Assembly: GCA_944324345.1 (NCBI GenBank)
Contig: CALUVT010000003.1
Location: forward strand, 1-64,000
DNA: 64,000 nt
From: Candidatus Gastranaerophilales bacterium
GTDB taxonomy: Bacteria; Cyanobacteriota; Vampirovibrionia; Gastranaerophilales; Gastranaerophilaceae
Reading direction: 5' to 3'
Shown here: piece after piece, positions 27,584-37,820 of the stretch
Layout of the letters: each line of letters starts with the position of its first letter
Position numbering within the stretch: position 1 is the first letter of the stretch
Position numbers and translations under genes: made by a program
Notes under the pieces: generated by a model
What the model saw: the letters and a program-made list of their open reading frames with translations, nothing else
Told to the model about the DNA's origin: nothing
Database searches by the model: none

Positions 27584-27593
27584 CCCCCCCCCC
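27584..27593. repeat. C10 (minus strand G10) tract upstream of pilin gene B
   Basis: Ten C between GTG and GAA, 31 bp upstream of the -35 box. The equivalent tract at pilin A is 30 bp upstream. AAGCT lies a few bases before both tracts and TGACAA a few bases after both, so the tract belongs to a larger conserved element. Confidence 0.85.
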
Positions 27594-27770
27594 GAAAACC
27601 TGACAAAATTCAACATTCTCATACTTCTTGCTCCTTAATTCATATAAAATACTTCTTACAGGACAATTATAAAACATTTTTCACAATTTTTCAATAAAAA
27701 AAATTTAATCAACATTTCCTTGAAAAAACAAGCTGACAAAATTCGAGCAACAATATATGAAAACTAACAT

Positions 27771-27833
27771 TACAAAAATTAATTTTTCCTTAAGAAAATT
27801 AATTTTTGTACAAATCCGTTATATAAATATAAT
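27771..27833 (+). promoter_or_regulatory. groESL promoter with a 16-bp inverted-repeat operator
   Basis: A perfect 16-8-16 inverted repeat (27771-27786 and 27795-27810, arms starting TACAAAAATTAATTTT) is followed by TTGTAC (27806-27811), a 16-base spacer and TATAAT (27828-27833). The right arm overlaps the -35 box. It is not the CIRCE sequence. The intergenic region 27519-27867 otherwise holds only the pilin promoter and its G10 tract; in 27594-27770 I see no gene. Confidence 0.7.
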
Positions 27834-27867
27834 GTAGACTTGAATTAGGAGAAAAGGAGAAAATATT

Positions 27868-29815
<1,948 letters not shown>

Positions 29816-29835
29816 TAAGTCCAGTAAAAATCAAA

Positions 29836-29875
29836 AAACCAAAAAAGCGAGCTAAAAAGCTCGCTTTTTTGGTTT
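29836..29875. terminator. bidirectional terminator after groEL
   Basis: An 18-bp stem (29836-29853 with 29858-29875; GC core AGCGAGCT/AGCTCGCT, flanked by A and T runs, loop AAAA). It serves groESL and the convergent calpain-like gene, whose stop codon falls inside it. Confidence 0.93.
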
Positions 29876-31619
29876 ACCCTAATAAACTATCAAGTCCGGT
29901 AGCTTCTTTAAATTTTTGCCACCAAGATTTTTGTTCATCATATTTTGAAATTGTCATGCTTTTGCAATATTCTCTAAACATTTTTCTGGACATTTTTAAC
30001 TCTCTATCCGGATACCATGGGTTAATAAGGATAACTTCATCATCAGTTACTTTCTTAACAGTAAAAGCATGCCCTCCGCTATCTTTTAATGAATCCCCAA
30101 TTTTAAAGCTGGCTGTTGCAACTAGGTCTGATTTATTGTCATCTTCAAAGTCTTTTTGTATTTTATTGAGCATTTTGTTAAGTGCGTAGTCTGTTTTCCT
30201 TATATTTCCATCTATTTCGTCTATGGATTTAACCTTGTATTGATACTCTGTGAGGAGTGGAAGTGCCATATTATCCTTTAATGCCACTGATGATAAAATA
30301 GGAAGTTCATCGTAATCTGAACTTGAATAATATTCTGATTTTTTGCCTGTTAAAATAAATATCGCATCGTGTTCCCATCCACTATTAAGAATATTATGCT
30401 CTTCTCGTCCTGTTACCATACCTGCTTTTTGCCAGTATTCTTTAACAGACAGATTATTCGCCTTAAGAGTTTGTTGGACTTCTTCTCTATATTTTTCAAA
30501 AGCAGCTTCCAACAATATTACATCGGGGTCGCCTTTAGAGTATCTTTCACCTTCTTTTGCTAGAATATCCCTAACTTCATCTTCTGTAAAGGAATATTGC
30601 CCAGTTATAAATACTTTGCTCATATTATCATCTTTTAAAGATTTTGCTGCCAATTTAGCACCTGGCAATTTGAGAGTATATACTTTCTCTCCATTTACTG
30701 TTTTTTCTGTTCGGAGACTTTGCAGATATTCTTGACCTCCCGAAACGTTTCTAATGGAATTTATTGTAGCTAACAAATAGCAGTCACCTTGGCTTTTTTG
30801 AAAAGAATTGCCATAATAATTATCCAGTCCTAAATCGTCTTGTTTAGGTTTCTTAATAGGTTGTTTAGGCTTGATTGTGTTTATTGGGGTTGGGTCTACC
30901 GGTGTTGGGGTATCAGGATTTTTTATTCCTTTATTCCAGTCTTTTAAATTTTTTGCACGTTTCATTTTTAGCTGCTCATCATCTATAGCTCTTAGAATTA
31001 CACCACCTTGTTCATTTTTTTCTAAGGAAAATGCCATATCTTTGTATCTGGACATATAGGTTCCGTCAGCTTCGTTATATATGAGTTTTGTGAATTGATT
31101 CTCTCCGTATGCGGAAGGGAGTTCCATCATTAATATTTTAGGTAATGAGCCGTCTTCTGGCATTGTTGTATTCTGAGGAATTTTAACAACACCATTGTAT
31201 ATTCTATCAGAGATTCCGGCAGCTCTTGCATCAATTTCAACATTTTCAAGTTTACCGTTAACAAATCCAAAATCTCTCGCTTGGAGCGTTACTTGAGCAT
31301 GTTCATCACTTTCCGTCCCGCCTAGTTCAAACATAAATTGTAAAAACTTTTCGTTTGCGATGTTGTTTAATTTTTTACTATCAAGATATGCTCTTGCTTC
31401 TTCTTCAGTTATTACTTTATCAGAAATTGCTTGAGTTAAATCAGCCTTTAATATCTCAAGTTCTTCCTGACTAATTTTTCCGTCGCCTGAAGTGTCAATT
31501 TTGGACCAAATAGTGTTAAGATCTTCTGAAATGTTTTCTTTTGTTATACCAGTTTTTAATTTTTTCCAGTCAATACTTCCAATGTTACCAATTTGAATTT
31601 TATGTTCATTATTCGGCAT
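29874..31619 (-). CDS. calpain-like (C2 family) cysteine protease with EF-hand
   Basis: A 581-residue protein. An EF-hand loop, DTSGDGKISQEE, spans residues 42-53 with D42, S44, D46, K48 and E53 in the ligand positions. A Pro/Lys-rich linker (about 235-265) leads to a calpain core: SQGDCYLLATINSIR with C280, GGHAF with H517, and LINPWYPD with N533, giving the Cys-His-Asn triad. The region 60-235 has no known family match. No signal peptide is visible. The ATG at 31619 has TTAGGAG eight bases upstream; the GTG six codons earlier is less likely. Calcium dependence is inferred. Confidence 0.82.
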   Translation of the reverse strand: MPNNEHKIQIGNIGSIDWKKLKTGITKENISEDLNTIWSKIDTSGDGKISQEELEILKADLTQAISDKVITEEEARAYLDSKKLNNIANEKFLQFMFELGGTESDEHAQVTLQARDFGFVNGKLENVEIDARAAGISDRIYNGVVKIPQNTTMPEDGSLPKILMMELPSAYGENQFTKLIYNEADGTYMSRYKDMAFSLEKNEQGGVILRAIDDEQLKMKRAKNLKDWNKGIKNPDTPTPVDPTPINTIKPKQPIKKPKQDDLGLDNYYGNSFQKSQGDCYLLATINSIRNVSGGQEYLQSLRTEKTVNGEKVYTLKLPGAKLAAKSLKDDNMSKVFITGQYSFTEDEVRDILAKEGERYSKGDPDVILLEAAFEKYREEVQQTLKANNLSVKEYWQKAGMVTGREEHNILNSGWEHDAIFILTGKKSEYYSSSDYDELPILSSVALKDNMALPLLTEYQYKVKSIDEIDGNIRKTDYALNKMLNKIQKDFEDDNKSDLVATASFKIGDSLKDSGGHAFTVKKVTDDEVILINPWYPDRELKMSRKMFREYCKSMTISKYDEQKSWWQKFKEATGLDSLLG

Positions 31620-31713
31620 TAGATTAGCTCCTAACACAAATTTACCTACGTAAACTTATATACGGCAGAAACTATCTAAATCTTTAAGTTTTGCTTAATA
31701 TATTGTAATGAAT

Positions 31714-32619
31714 TCAAGCATTTAGGTAACGCTCACCCGTATCAGGCAGAATGACTACAACCATTTTATTTTTGAACTCAGGACGTTTTGAAATTTCAAT
31801 TGCTGCGTACATTGCGGCACCTGATGAAATCCCGCATAAAATTCCCTCATTTGTTGCAAGAAGTCTTGCTGTATCTATTGCGTTTTCATCACTTACAGGA
31901 ACAATTTCATCAACGATATTTTTATCAAAATTCTTTGGAACAAAATTTGCACCAATACCTTGAATTTTATGGGAGCCTGCCGGTTTGCCTGCTAGTACCT
32001 GTGATGTTTCAGGTTCAACTGCTATAACTTTAATTTCAGGTTTATGTGTTTTTAGACCTTTTGCAATCCCTGAGATTGTTCCACCTGTTCCGACACCCGC
32101 TATAATAACGTCTACGTTGCCTTCAGTATCTCTCCAGATTTCTTCGGCAGTTGTATTTATATGAGATTCAGGATTGGCAGGGTTCTCAAATTGCTGGAGT
32201 ATAACTGAATTTGGGTATTTTTTGCTTAATTCTATCGCTTTATCCACTGCACCTTGCATGCCCTTTTCACCCGATGTTAAAATTATTTCTGCACCGTATG
32301 CACTTAACAACTTTCTTCTTTCAATACTCATAGTCTCCGGCATAGTCAATATCATTTTATAACCCTTTACAGCACAAACCATCGCAAGTCCAATTCCTGT
32401 ATTCCCGCTTGTTGGTTCAATAATAACCGTATCTTTATTAACCAAACCTTCTTTTTCAGCTTGCTCTATCATATTTAAAGCAGGACGGTCTTTGACAGAA
32501 CCGCCGGGATTAAAACTTTCTAGCTTTGCGACAATAACAGCATTTCCTGTATTTAGTTTATTAATTTTTACCAGTGGTGTATTTCCGATTAATTCAAAAA
32601 CATTTTCAGCGATTTTCAT
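31714..32619 (-). CDS. cysK: cysteine synthase A
   Basis: A 301-residue O-acetylserine sulfhydrylase: [12 protein letters not shown] lysine K43 in [34 protein letters not shown], and a closing PDTGERYL. It makes cysteine from O-acetylserine and sulfide. Stands alone between the calpain-like gene and the envelope-stress operon; no cysE nearby. Confidence 0.96.
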   Translation of the reverse strand: MKIAENVFELIGNTPLVKINKLNTGNAVIVAKLESFNPGGSVKDRPALNMIEQAEKEGLVNKDTVIIEPTSGNTGIGLAMVCAVKGYKMILTMPETMSIERRKLLSAYGAEIILTSGEKGMQGAVDKAIELSKKYPNSVILQQFENPANPESHINTTAEEIWRDTEGNVDVIIAGVGTGGTISGIAKGLKTHKPEIKVIAVEPETSQVLAGKPAGSHKIQGIGANFVPKNFDKNIVDEIVPVSDENAIDTARLLATNEGILCGISSGAAMYAAIEISKRPEFKNKMVVVILPDTGERYLNA

Positions 32620-32646
32620 TACAAAACTCCCTTTGGATACATACTA

Positions 32647-32677
32647 CAAAAGGGTTGATTAAAAATCAACCCTTTTG
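32647..32677 (-). terminator. terminator of the sigma/anti-sigma/Spy operon
   Basis: CAAAAGGGTTGATT pairs with AATCAACCCTTTTG around a three-base loop. It lies 17 bases after the stop of the Spy-like gene on the minus strand; the T tract is short. Confidence 0.75.
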
Positions 32678-32693
32678 TTTTGGAGATTATAAG

Positions 32694-33305
32694 TTATTCT
32701 TTTACAGGAGTTGGTTCTACAGGTGCAGGAACTGCAGGTCTTGCTCCATCAGGGCCAAACCCGTGACGACGACCATATTCTGGATGACCACCTTTTTTAT
32801 GTCTTTTTTCGAAGTTCTTACGACCTTCTTCTTTCATCTTTTTCAATTCTTTTTGCTGTTTTTTAGTCAAAATAGATTCGAAATCTTTCATATTCTGCAT
32901 ACGAAGTTCATGAGCTTCACGTTTTAATGCAACAATTTCTTTGTGAATTTGAGCTAATTTTTCTTGCTGCATTTCTACTGCCATTCTTGAACGTTTTACA
33001 GCTTCTGCTTCCGCACGTTTTTCTTTGATTTTTTCCATAATCGGCTTCATCTGCTCAATGCCTTTTTGACGAATTTCTTTTGCCTGAGCCTTTTGTTCAT
33101 CAGTTAATTTTAAACGGTTCTCAAAATCTGCTTGACGTTTTTTAAATTCCGGATTCATTGGAGGTTTTTTGTGAAAATCAGCTTCTTTGGACTGAACTGC
33201 CGGTTGAGTCGATGTAGTAGTCGTTACAGCTGATGTGTCTGCTGCCATGGTTGCACAAGCACTGAACGCAATAATACTTGCAACTAATAATGTTTTTTTA
33301 ATCAT
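32694..33305 (-). CDS. Spy/CpxP-like periplasmic LTxxQ protein
   Basis: A 203-residue protein with a signal peptide (KKTLLVASIIAFSACATMAA, cleavage near AMAA-type ATMAA). The mature part is highly charged and helical, with LTDEQ near 75 and LTKKQ near 150, the paired LTxxQ motifs of Spy/CpxP/CnrX proteins, and a His/Gly/Pro-rich tail. Such proteins bind unfolded proteins or metal in the periplasm and can sense stress. I use the ATG at 33305, nine bases after AAAGG; the ATG at 33311 is too close to it. Last gene of the operon with the sigma factor (17 bp away). Confidence 0.8.
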   Translation of the reverse strand: MIKKTLLVASIIAFSACATMAADTSAVTTTTSTQPAVQSKEADFHKKPPMNPEFKKRQADFENRLKLTDEQKAQAKEIRQKGIEQMKPIMEKIKEKRAEAEAVKRSRMAVEMQQEKLAQIHKEIVALKREAHELRMQNMKDFESILTKKQQKELKKMKEEGRKNFEKRHKKGGHPEYGRRHGFGPDGARPAVPAPVEPTPVKE

Positions 33306-33322
33306 AATCATAATCCTTTCTT

Positions 33323-33820
33323 TTATAATAAATCTTGTAACGTAACAGCCAATTCTTTTTTGGCATTGTATAGTCTTGATTTAATTGTACCTACCGGACA
33401 TTTTAATTTATGAGCCGCGTCCTCATAAGAATATCCATATATTTCACACAGCATTACTGTTTGTCTAAACTTTGGTTTCAATTGATTTATAGCTTCAATT
33501 ATTCTTTTTTGCCTTTCGTTACTTATTAGAGTAAGTTCCGGTGTTAGTTTCTTATCTTTTATTTGATTTAGAGATTCATCGTCAGCAACAGCATTATCAC
33601 TGACTTTTTTGTACGATGATTTTAAATAATCTTTTGAAACATTTTTGGCAATAGTATTTATCCAGCTCTTGAAAGAGCCTTGTTCTTTGTAATTCCTTGC
33701 ATTTTTCCAAACCTTTATATAGACCTCTTGCTCTAAGTCTTCGTTATTTTCTTTTGTTATAAGTTTTATGATATTTTTTACGTTGCTTTGATTGCTTTTT
33801 ATAAGCTGTTTAAAGTCCAT
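33323..33820 (-). CDS. ECF-type RNA polymerase sigma factor
   Basis: A 165-residue ECF sigma factor: region 2 at about 8-75 (NNEDLEQEVYIKVWKNARNYKEQGSFKSWINTIAKN), region 4 at about 105-160 (LKPKFRQTVMLCEIYGYSYEDAAHKLKCPVGTIKSRLYNAKKEL). It should direct transcription from promoters of the GAAC-N16-CGTT type, one of which precedes the operon. The gene lies 3 bp after the anti-sigma gene and before the Spy-like gene. Confidence 0.93.
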   Translation of the reverse strand: MDFKQLIKSNQSNVKNIIKLITKENNEDLEQEVYIKVWKNARNYKEQGSFKSWINTIAKNVSKDYLKSSYKKVSDNAVADDESLNQIKDKKLTPELTLISNERQKRIIEAINQLKPKFRQTVMLCEIYGYSYEDAAHKLKCPVGTIKSRLYNAKKELAVTLQDLL

Positions 33821-33823
33821 TAA

Positions 33824-34168
33824 CTATTCCACCATTAAAAAACCGTACGAATCCACCGGGAATCCATAATCTTCTGCACTTAAAGTTGTACCGTATTTTA
33901 TTGTATCCGAAATATCTGTATTAAAATTGATTACACCCAGTGTTGTTCCGCTTAGTAATATCGCAAAAACAGCACAAGCAGCTTTTAACTTTGTAATATT
34001 TCTTCTTTTTTCTTTGTAATATGGCCTCACTTCTTTCAACAAATCAGAAACTCTGTTCATAACTTCTTGTTCTTTTTGACAATCAGGACAACTTTTCACA
34101 TGTTCCATCAAAGTTTCTTCATTGCCGAAAGTAAATAAAGCTTCATATTTTGTACATTTTTCGTTCAT
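33824..34168 (-). CDS. membrane anti-sigma factor with ZAS-type zinc motif
   Basis: A 114-residue protein. The N-terminal cytosolic part has H23-xxx-C27-xx-C30, the zinc anti-sigma motif, with an additional C5. One membrane helix lies at about 62-82 (AACAVFAILLSGTTLGVI). A short periplasmic tail of about 30 residues follows. It should hold the ECF factor at the membrane. It precedes the sigma gene, the reverse of the commonest order but the order of cnrYXH-type loci. GGTGG precedes the ATG. Confidence 0.82.
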   Translation of the reverse strand: MNEKCTKYEALFTFGNEETLMEHVKSCPDCQKEQEVMNRVSDLLKEVRPYYKEKRRNITKLKAACAVFAILLSGTTLGVINFNTDISDTIKYGTTLSAEDYGFPVDSYGFLMVE

Positions 34169-34221
34169 TTGGTTCCACCTTTTGTGTAGATTGTTTTATT
34201 TTTTAATCTCTACACTTATAT

Positions 34222-34245
34222 AACGATTAGAAAAATAAAAAGTTC
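34222..34245 (-). promoter_or_regulatory. ECF-type promoter of the stress operon
   Basis: On the minus strand GAAC (34245-34242), exactly 16 bases, then CGTT (34225-34222), about 54 bp before the anti-sigma start. This matches the general ECF promoter form and implies that the sigma factor activates its own operon. Confidence 0.6.
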
Positions 34246-34341
34246 ATTTTTTATTTGAAAATATTTTTTCTGTAATATATTATAACAAATGTAAATATAC
34301 TAGCAAAAATTTAAATTTACGGTTTTTAAACATAGAGAATC

Positions 34342-34884
34342 ATGGCACTAGCAGAAATTTTAAAACGTACCTGTAAGAAATTGGGCGAAAATAATAAACC
34401 AACATACGTTGTAATGGCAATAGCAACCGTTAAAGGCATTTGCCGTCCAACTTTTACTATGATGGACAAAACTGAAAATCCTGAAACAAAAAAGTACACA
34501 GCTTTAAGAGAAGGATTAACAGAGGTTATTGCAATTCCGGCATATTGGGCATGCGGAGAATTGGCAGGCGGATTAGCAAAAAAAGCATTTAAAGATAAAG
34601 CATTAGCAGGTAGAGCTGAAAAAAATCTAATGTTTATGGGAGTTTGTATTGCCGCATTATTTGTTATACCTGGACTTTGTTCTGTTGCAATCAAACCTAT
34701 CATGGACAAAATCGGATTAAAAGCCCCAGACGAGAAAGAAAAACCTTCTAAAAAAACAATTACCCCTACGGTTAATCCATATCTAACAATACCTGCAAAT
34801 CAGGTTATACAAAGAGACAAATTCCCACAGGTCCACACCTTTACGGCAAGACCACAGATAGGAATGAAAGTAGGTGGGTTATGA
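34342..34884 (+). CDS. lineage-specific membrane protein, TKxYxAxxE family
   Basis: A 180-residue protein, not recognised. It has hydrophobic segments at about 50-68 and 92-112. It contains CRPTFTMMDK...ETKKYTALREGLTEVIAIPAYW, which aligns with RPGFILIDK...DTKQYAAAKEFLYQATCLAVY in the next gene, so the two are paralogues. The C-terminal tail is Pro/Thr-rich. The next gene overlaps it by four bases. A related but longer protein is encoded at 37821. Function unknown. Confidence 0.65.
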   Translation: MALAEILKRTCKKLGENNKPTYVVMAIATVKGICRPTFTMMDKTENPETKKYTALREGLTEVIAIPAYWACGELAGGLAKKAFKDKALAGRAEKNLMFMGVCIAALFVIPGLCSVAIKPIMDKIGLKAPDEKEKPSKKTITPTVNPYLTIPANQVIQRDKFPQVHTFTARPQIGMKVGGL

Positions 34885-35522
34885 TAAGTATCGCACAAAG
34901 AATGCTAACAAGTTCTAATCTCGCGTCTATTGCGCAAAATACAACCCAATCTGTTACGATAGAAACAACACTGAAATCTATAGGAAGACCCGGATTTATT
35001 CTTATCGACAAGGACATAGATTCTGATACAAAGCAGTACGCGGCAGCTAAAGAATTCTTATACCAAGCAACTTGTCTTGCGGTTTATATGGCTCTAATTG
35101 TACCTGTGTTCAAAAAAGGCGGATTTAAACTTGCTAAAGAAAAGTTATTCAAAAATACAAACGGTTTTGAGCACTTCAAAAATGTCACTGAATATTTACA
35201 CTATAGAAAATTGGCAGATAACCCATCAGTAAATAACAGGCTTGCAACACTTGAAAAAGAACTTCCTGCAAGCAAAACAAAAGTTAAAGAAAAATATAAT
35301 GACATATTAATTGAAGAGTTAAAAAAAGAAAATCCAGAAAAATTTGCATATGTCAAAGGAGCAGTTGAGTTAAGCAACATAATCGGTTCAGTACTTGGGC
35401 TTGCAATACTTGCACCTCAAGTAAGCCATGCATTCATTCATCCTGCTCTCAAATTCTTAGGACTTGAAGATAAAAACAAAAAGGCCGATAATCAATCAAA
35501 AACTTTGGATAAAAATGCATAA
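34881..35522 (+). CDS. lineage-specific membrane protein, paralogue of the preceding gene
   Basis: A 213-residue protein with hydrophobic segments at about 58-75 and 160-180, starting within an ATGA overlap. It carries RPGFILIDKDIDSDTKQYAAAKEF, homologous to the upstream gene, with a central charged helical region (about 90-155) that the neighbour lacks. Overlapping paralogues suggest a hetero-oligomeric membrane complex. Function unknown. Confidence 0.65.
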   Translation: MISIAQRMLTSSNLASIAQNTTQSVTIETTLKSIGRPGFILIDKDIDSDTKQYAAAKEFLYQATCLAVYMALIVPVFKKGGFKLAKEKLFKNTNGFEHFKNVTEYLHYRKLADNPSVNNRLATLEKELPASKTKVKEKYNDILIEELKKENPEKFAYVKGAVELSNIIGSVLGLAILAPQVSHAFIHPALKFLGLEDKNKKADNQSKTLDKNA

Positions 35523-35552
35523 AAAAAGAAACTCTCTCGAGTTTCTTTTTTT
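35521..35552. terminator. intrinsic terminator
   Basis: A 14-bp stem (AAAAAAAGAAACTC with its complement, loop TCTC) begins in the stop codon of the gene at 34881 and ends in a long T run. It can serve the convergent pilin gene too. Confidence 0.88.
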
Positions 35553-35568
35553 TACACGAAATTAACTT

Positions 35569-36177
35569 CTAGTAATCCATTATCCAACCATCACGTAGGA
35601 TCTGGGCAAAACAAACTCCATATTCACCTCCCATACAACCCTCTAAAGTAGCACTATCAGGGCTGACCGTTGATGTAACCGAACCATCACTATCAACGGA
35701 TAGAATAAACAGGTCTCTTCCATAAATATTTGGAGGTTGTTTCCCATTTATATCAACTGTGGCGATAAGGGAAGAATCAAGTTTTCTTAGACATAAAGTA
35801 CTTCCACTTGCCAAAACTGCACAGGCATCATTTGAAGTTAACGTATTAGGGAACTCTACACCACTTAATGTTGTATATTCATCAGCTAAACATTCAGTAA
35901 GATTTGAAGAAGTACAAGACTGAACGGTTTTAAAATATGTTGTTAAAAATGTTAGAGCACTTTGCCTCAAGGCTCTCACTTCACTCAAACGTTGTGTATT
36001 ATTTTCTGTCATTGCCGTTTCTGCAGCTTGGGACAATTCTGAATATACTTTTCTTAATTGCGTTACATAACTTTGACGTTGGTAATTTTCCATTAAATTA
36101 GGGACAGTCATTGCTGCAACAACCCCAATAATTCCAAGTGTAACCAAAACTTCTGCCAACGTAAATGCATTTTTCAT
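35569..36177 (-). CDS. type IV pilin-like / pseudopilin protein C
   Basis: A 202-residue class III signal protein with a very short leader, MKNA-FTLAEVLVTLGIIGVVAA. The residue before the cleavage site is Ala instead of the usual Gly; some prepilin peptidases accept it. Glu is at +5. The globular part has paired cysteines and DINGKQPPNIYGRDLF, the counterpart of the VDVNxFxxGPNxxGxDxF segment in pilins A and B. Unlike those it has a leader with GAGAGG-type Shine-Dalgarno and no G tract, so it is probably expressed constitutively. Confidence 0.85.
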   Translation of the reverse strand: MKNAFTLAEVLVTLGIIGVVAAMTVPNLMENYQRQSYVTQLRKVYSELSQAAETAMTENNTQRLSEVRALRQSALTFLTTYFKTVQSCTSSNLTECLADEYTTLSGVEFPNTLTSNDACAVLASGSTLCLRKLDSSLIATVDINGKQPPNIYGRDLFILSVDSDGSVTSTVSPDSATLEGCMGGEYGVCFAQILRDGWIMDY

Positions 36178-36240
36178 ACGCAGTATCCTCTCTTATCCTC
36201 TCTTTTTCCTAATATAAATATATTTTAACATGTATTATCA

Positions 36241-37545
36241 TTATTTACAAGACACAATATAATTAATAGAACGCTCTGTTATTAATTCTGCTTTTAATTT
36301 TTTGTTCTTTCTTTCCTTTTTAGGCAGAACAACGGGCTCTACAATTCCCCAGTTTGAATTTATCGGCTGGAACTTTTCATGTTCAATATCGCTTATATAT
36401 TGAGTCAGTGCCCCTAGCATTGTTATTTTAGGAAGGACAACAAGCTCCTTTCCGGACAAATAATTGAACGCATTTATCCCTGCAAGCATTCCTGTTGCTA
36501 TTGATTCAGTATAACCTTCAGTACCGGTAATTTGACCGGCAAAAAATAAATCTGCTCGATATCTCGCTTGAAGAGAGGCATTTAATACTTTTGGAGAATT
36601 TATAAAAGTATTTCGATGCATAACTCCGTAACGGACAATATTAACATGTTCCAAACCCGGAATTGATTGCAATAACTCTTTCTGACTTGCCCATTTCAAA
36701 TTAGTTTGAAAACCTACAAGATTATAAAGAGTTCTGGCGGAATTATCCTGCCTTAACTGCACTACAGCATAATTTTCGATACCTGTGCGTTTATCAACAA
36801 GACCAACAGGTTTCATAGGCCCAAACCTTAATGTATCAACACCACGAGAGGCCAAAACTTCTATAGGGAGGCAACTTTCAAAAAATTTTGCATTTTTTTC
36901 AAACTCCTTGAGTTCAATTCTTGGGGCATTTATTAATATTTCGTAAAACTTTTCATACTCAGCCTTATTCATAGGACAATTTATGTACGAAGCTTCTCCT
37001 TTATCATATCTGCTTGCCCAAAATGCTTTATCAAAATTTATACTATCTTTTTCCACTATTGGAGCAATTGCATCAAAAAAATGCAGATGTTCACTTTTTG
37101 TAAAATCTTTTATGGAATTTGCTAATTTGTCTGAAGTTAAAGGGCCAGAAGCAATTATTGTACAGCCATCAGGAATATTTTCAATTTCTTTTCTTATAAC
37201 ATTGATATTGGGGTCATTTGAAATTCGCTCGGTAACTCTGCTTGAAAAGAGATCTCTGTCAATAGCCAGGGCATTTCCCGCCGGGACAGAACTTTCACGA
37301 GCAATTGTAATCAATTCCCCACCTAAAAGCTCCATTTCTTTTTTTAAAAGCCCGGAAGCATTTGAACAATCCGACGCACCTAAACTGTTTGAACATACAA
37401 ATTCTGCAAATTTATCAGTTTTATGGGCACCAGTTGACTTATTTGGCCGCATTTCATACAAATCTACCTTAATTCCTCTCTTCGAGAGCTGTAAAGCAGC
37501 TTCTGAACCTGCCAATCCTGCACCTATTACATTCACTTTTTCCAT
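36241..37545 (-). CDS. trmFO: tRNA (uracil-5-)-methyltransferase TrmFO
   Basis: A 434-residue folate/FAD-dependent tRNA U54 methyltransferase. It has FAD site VIGAGLAGSEAALQL, YEMRPNKSTGAHKT, the FVCSNSLGA loop with the catalytic Cys, YGVMHRNTFINSP, and GTEGYTESIATGMLAGINA. It replaces TrmA in many bacteria, including Firmicutes and Cyanobacteria relatives. Single gene with a short gap to the pilin on the same strand. Confidence 0.95.
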   Translation of the reverse strand: MEKVNVIGAGLAGSEAALQLSKRGIKVDLYEMRPNKSTGAHKTDKFAEFVCSNSLGASDCSNASGLLKKEMELLGGELITIARESSVPAGNALAIDRDLFSSRVTERISNDPNINVIRKEIENIPDGCTIIASGPLTSDKLANSIKDFTKSEHLHFFDAIAPIVEKDSINFDKAFWASRYDKGEASYINCPMNKAEYEKFYEILINAPRIELKEFEKNAKFFESCLPIEVLASRGVDTLRFGPMKPVGLVDKRTGIENYAVVQLRQDNSARTLYNLVGFQTNLKWASQKELLQSIPGLEHVNIVRYGVMHRNTFINSPKVLNASLQARYRADLFFAGQITGTEGYTESIATGMLAGINAFNYLSGKELVVLPKITMLGALTQYISDIEHEKFQPINSNWGIVEPVVLPKKERKNKKLKAELITERSINYIVSCK

Positions 37546-37661
37546 AAAAAGAGTTTATATCGGACAAAAAATAGTGTCAATTTTATAGACAACCGGGGTA
37601 TTTGTTCATTTCTTAATTTCAGTTATTACATTTTTTGTAAATTTATTGTTATATTTGTAGT

Positions 37662-37681
37662 AAAAAACTTGCAAGTTTTTT
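37662..37681. other. 20-bp perfect palindrome
   Basis: AAAAAACTTG is followed directly by its complement CAAGTTTTTT, then more T. It lies in the gap between divergent trmFO and the gene at 37821. As a loop-less palindrome it is a poor terminator; it could be a protein-binding site. Confidence 0.35.
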
Positions 37682-37820
37682 TATTATTAAGTATAATAAA
37701 TACACTTAATACATTTATTACCTTTCTTAACTTTTGTTAAAATCCAGATTAAAAAAAGCAATAAGTGTAGAAATAAAGTTTTTAAATATGTGTGTAGTTA
37801 TGAAAATTTAAAGTAGGGAC

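Noticed and set aside
27519-27677. N-terminal extension of pilin B through the G10 tract.
   Set aside because: It crosses the -35, -10 and G tract, places 50 residues before the prepilin leader, and the equivalent region of pilin A has an in-frame stop.
27700-27867. CIRCE (HrcA) operator before groESL.
   Set aside because: No TTAGCACTC or GAGTGCTAA half-site is present; a different inverted repeat is.
36983-37588. 201-codon plus-strand frame opposite trmFO.
   Set aside because: Shadow of trmFO; low-complexity composition and no motif.
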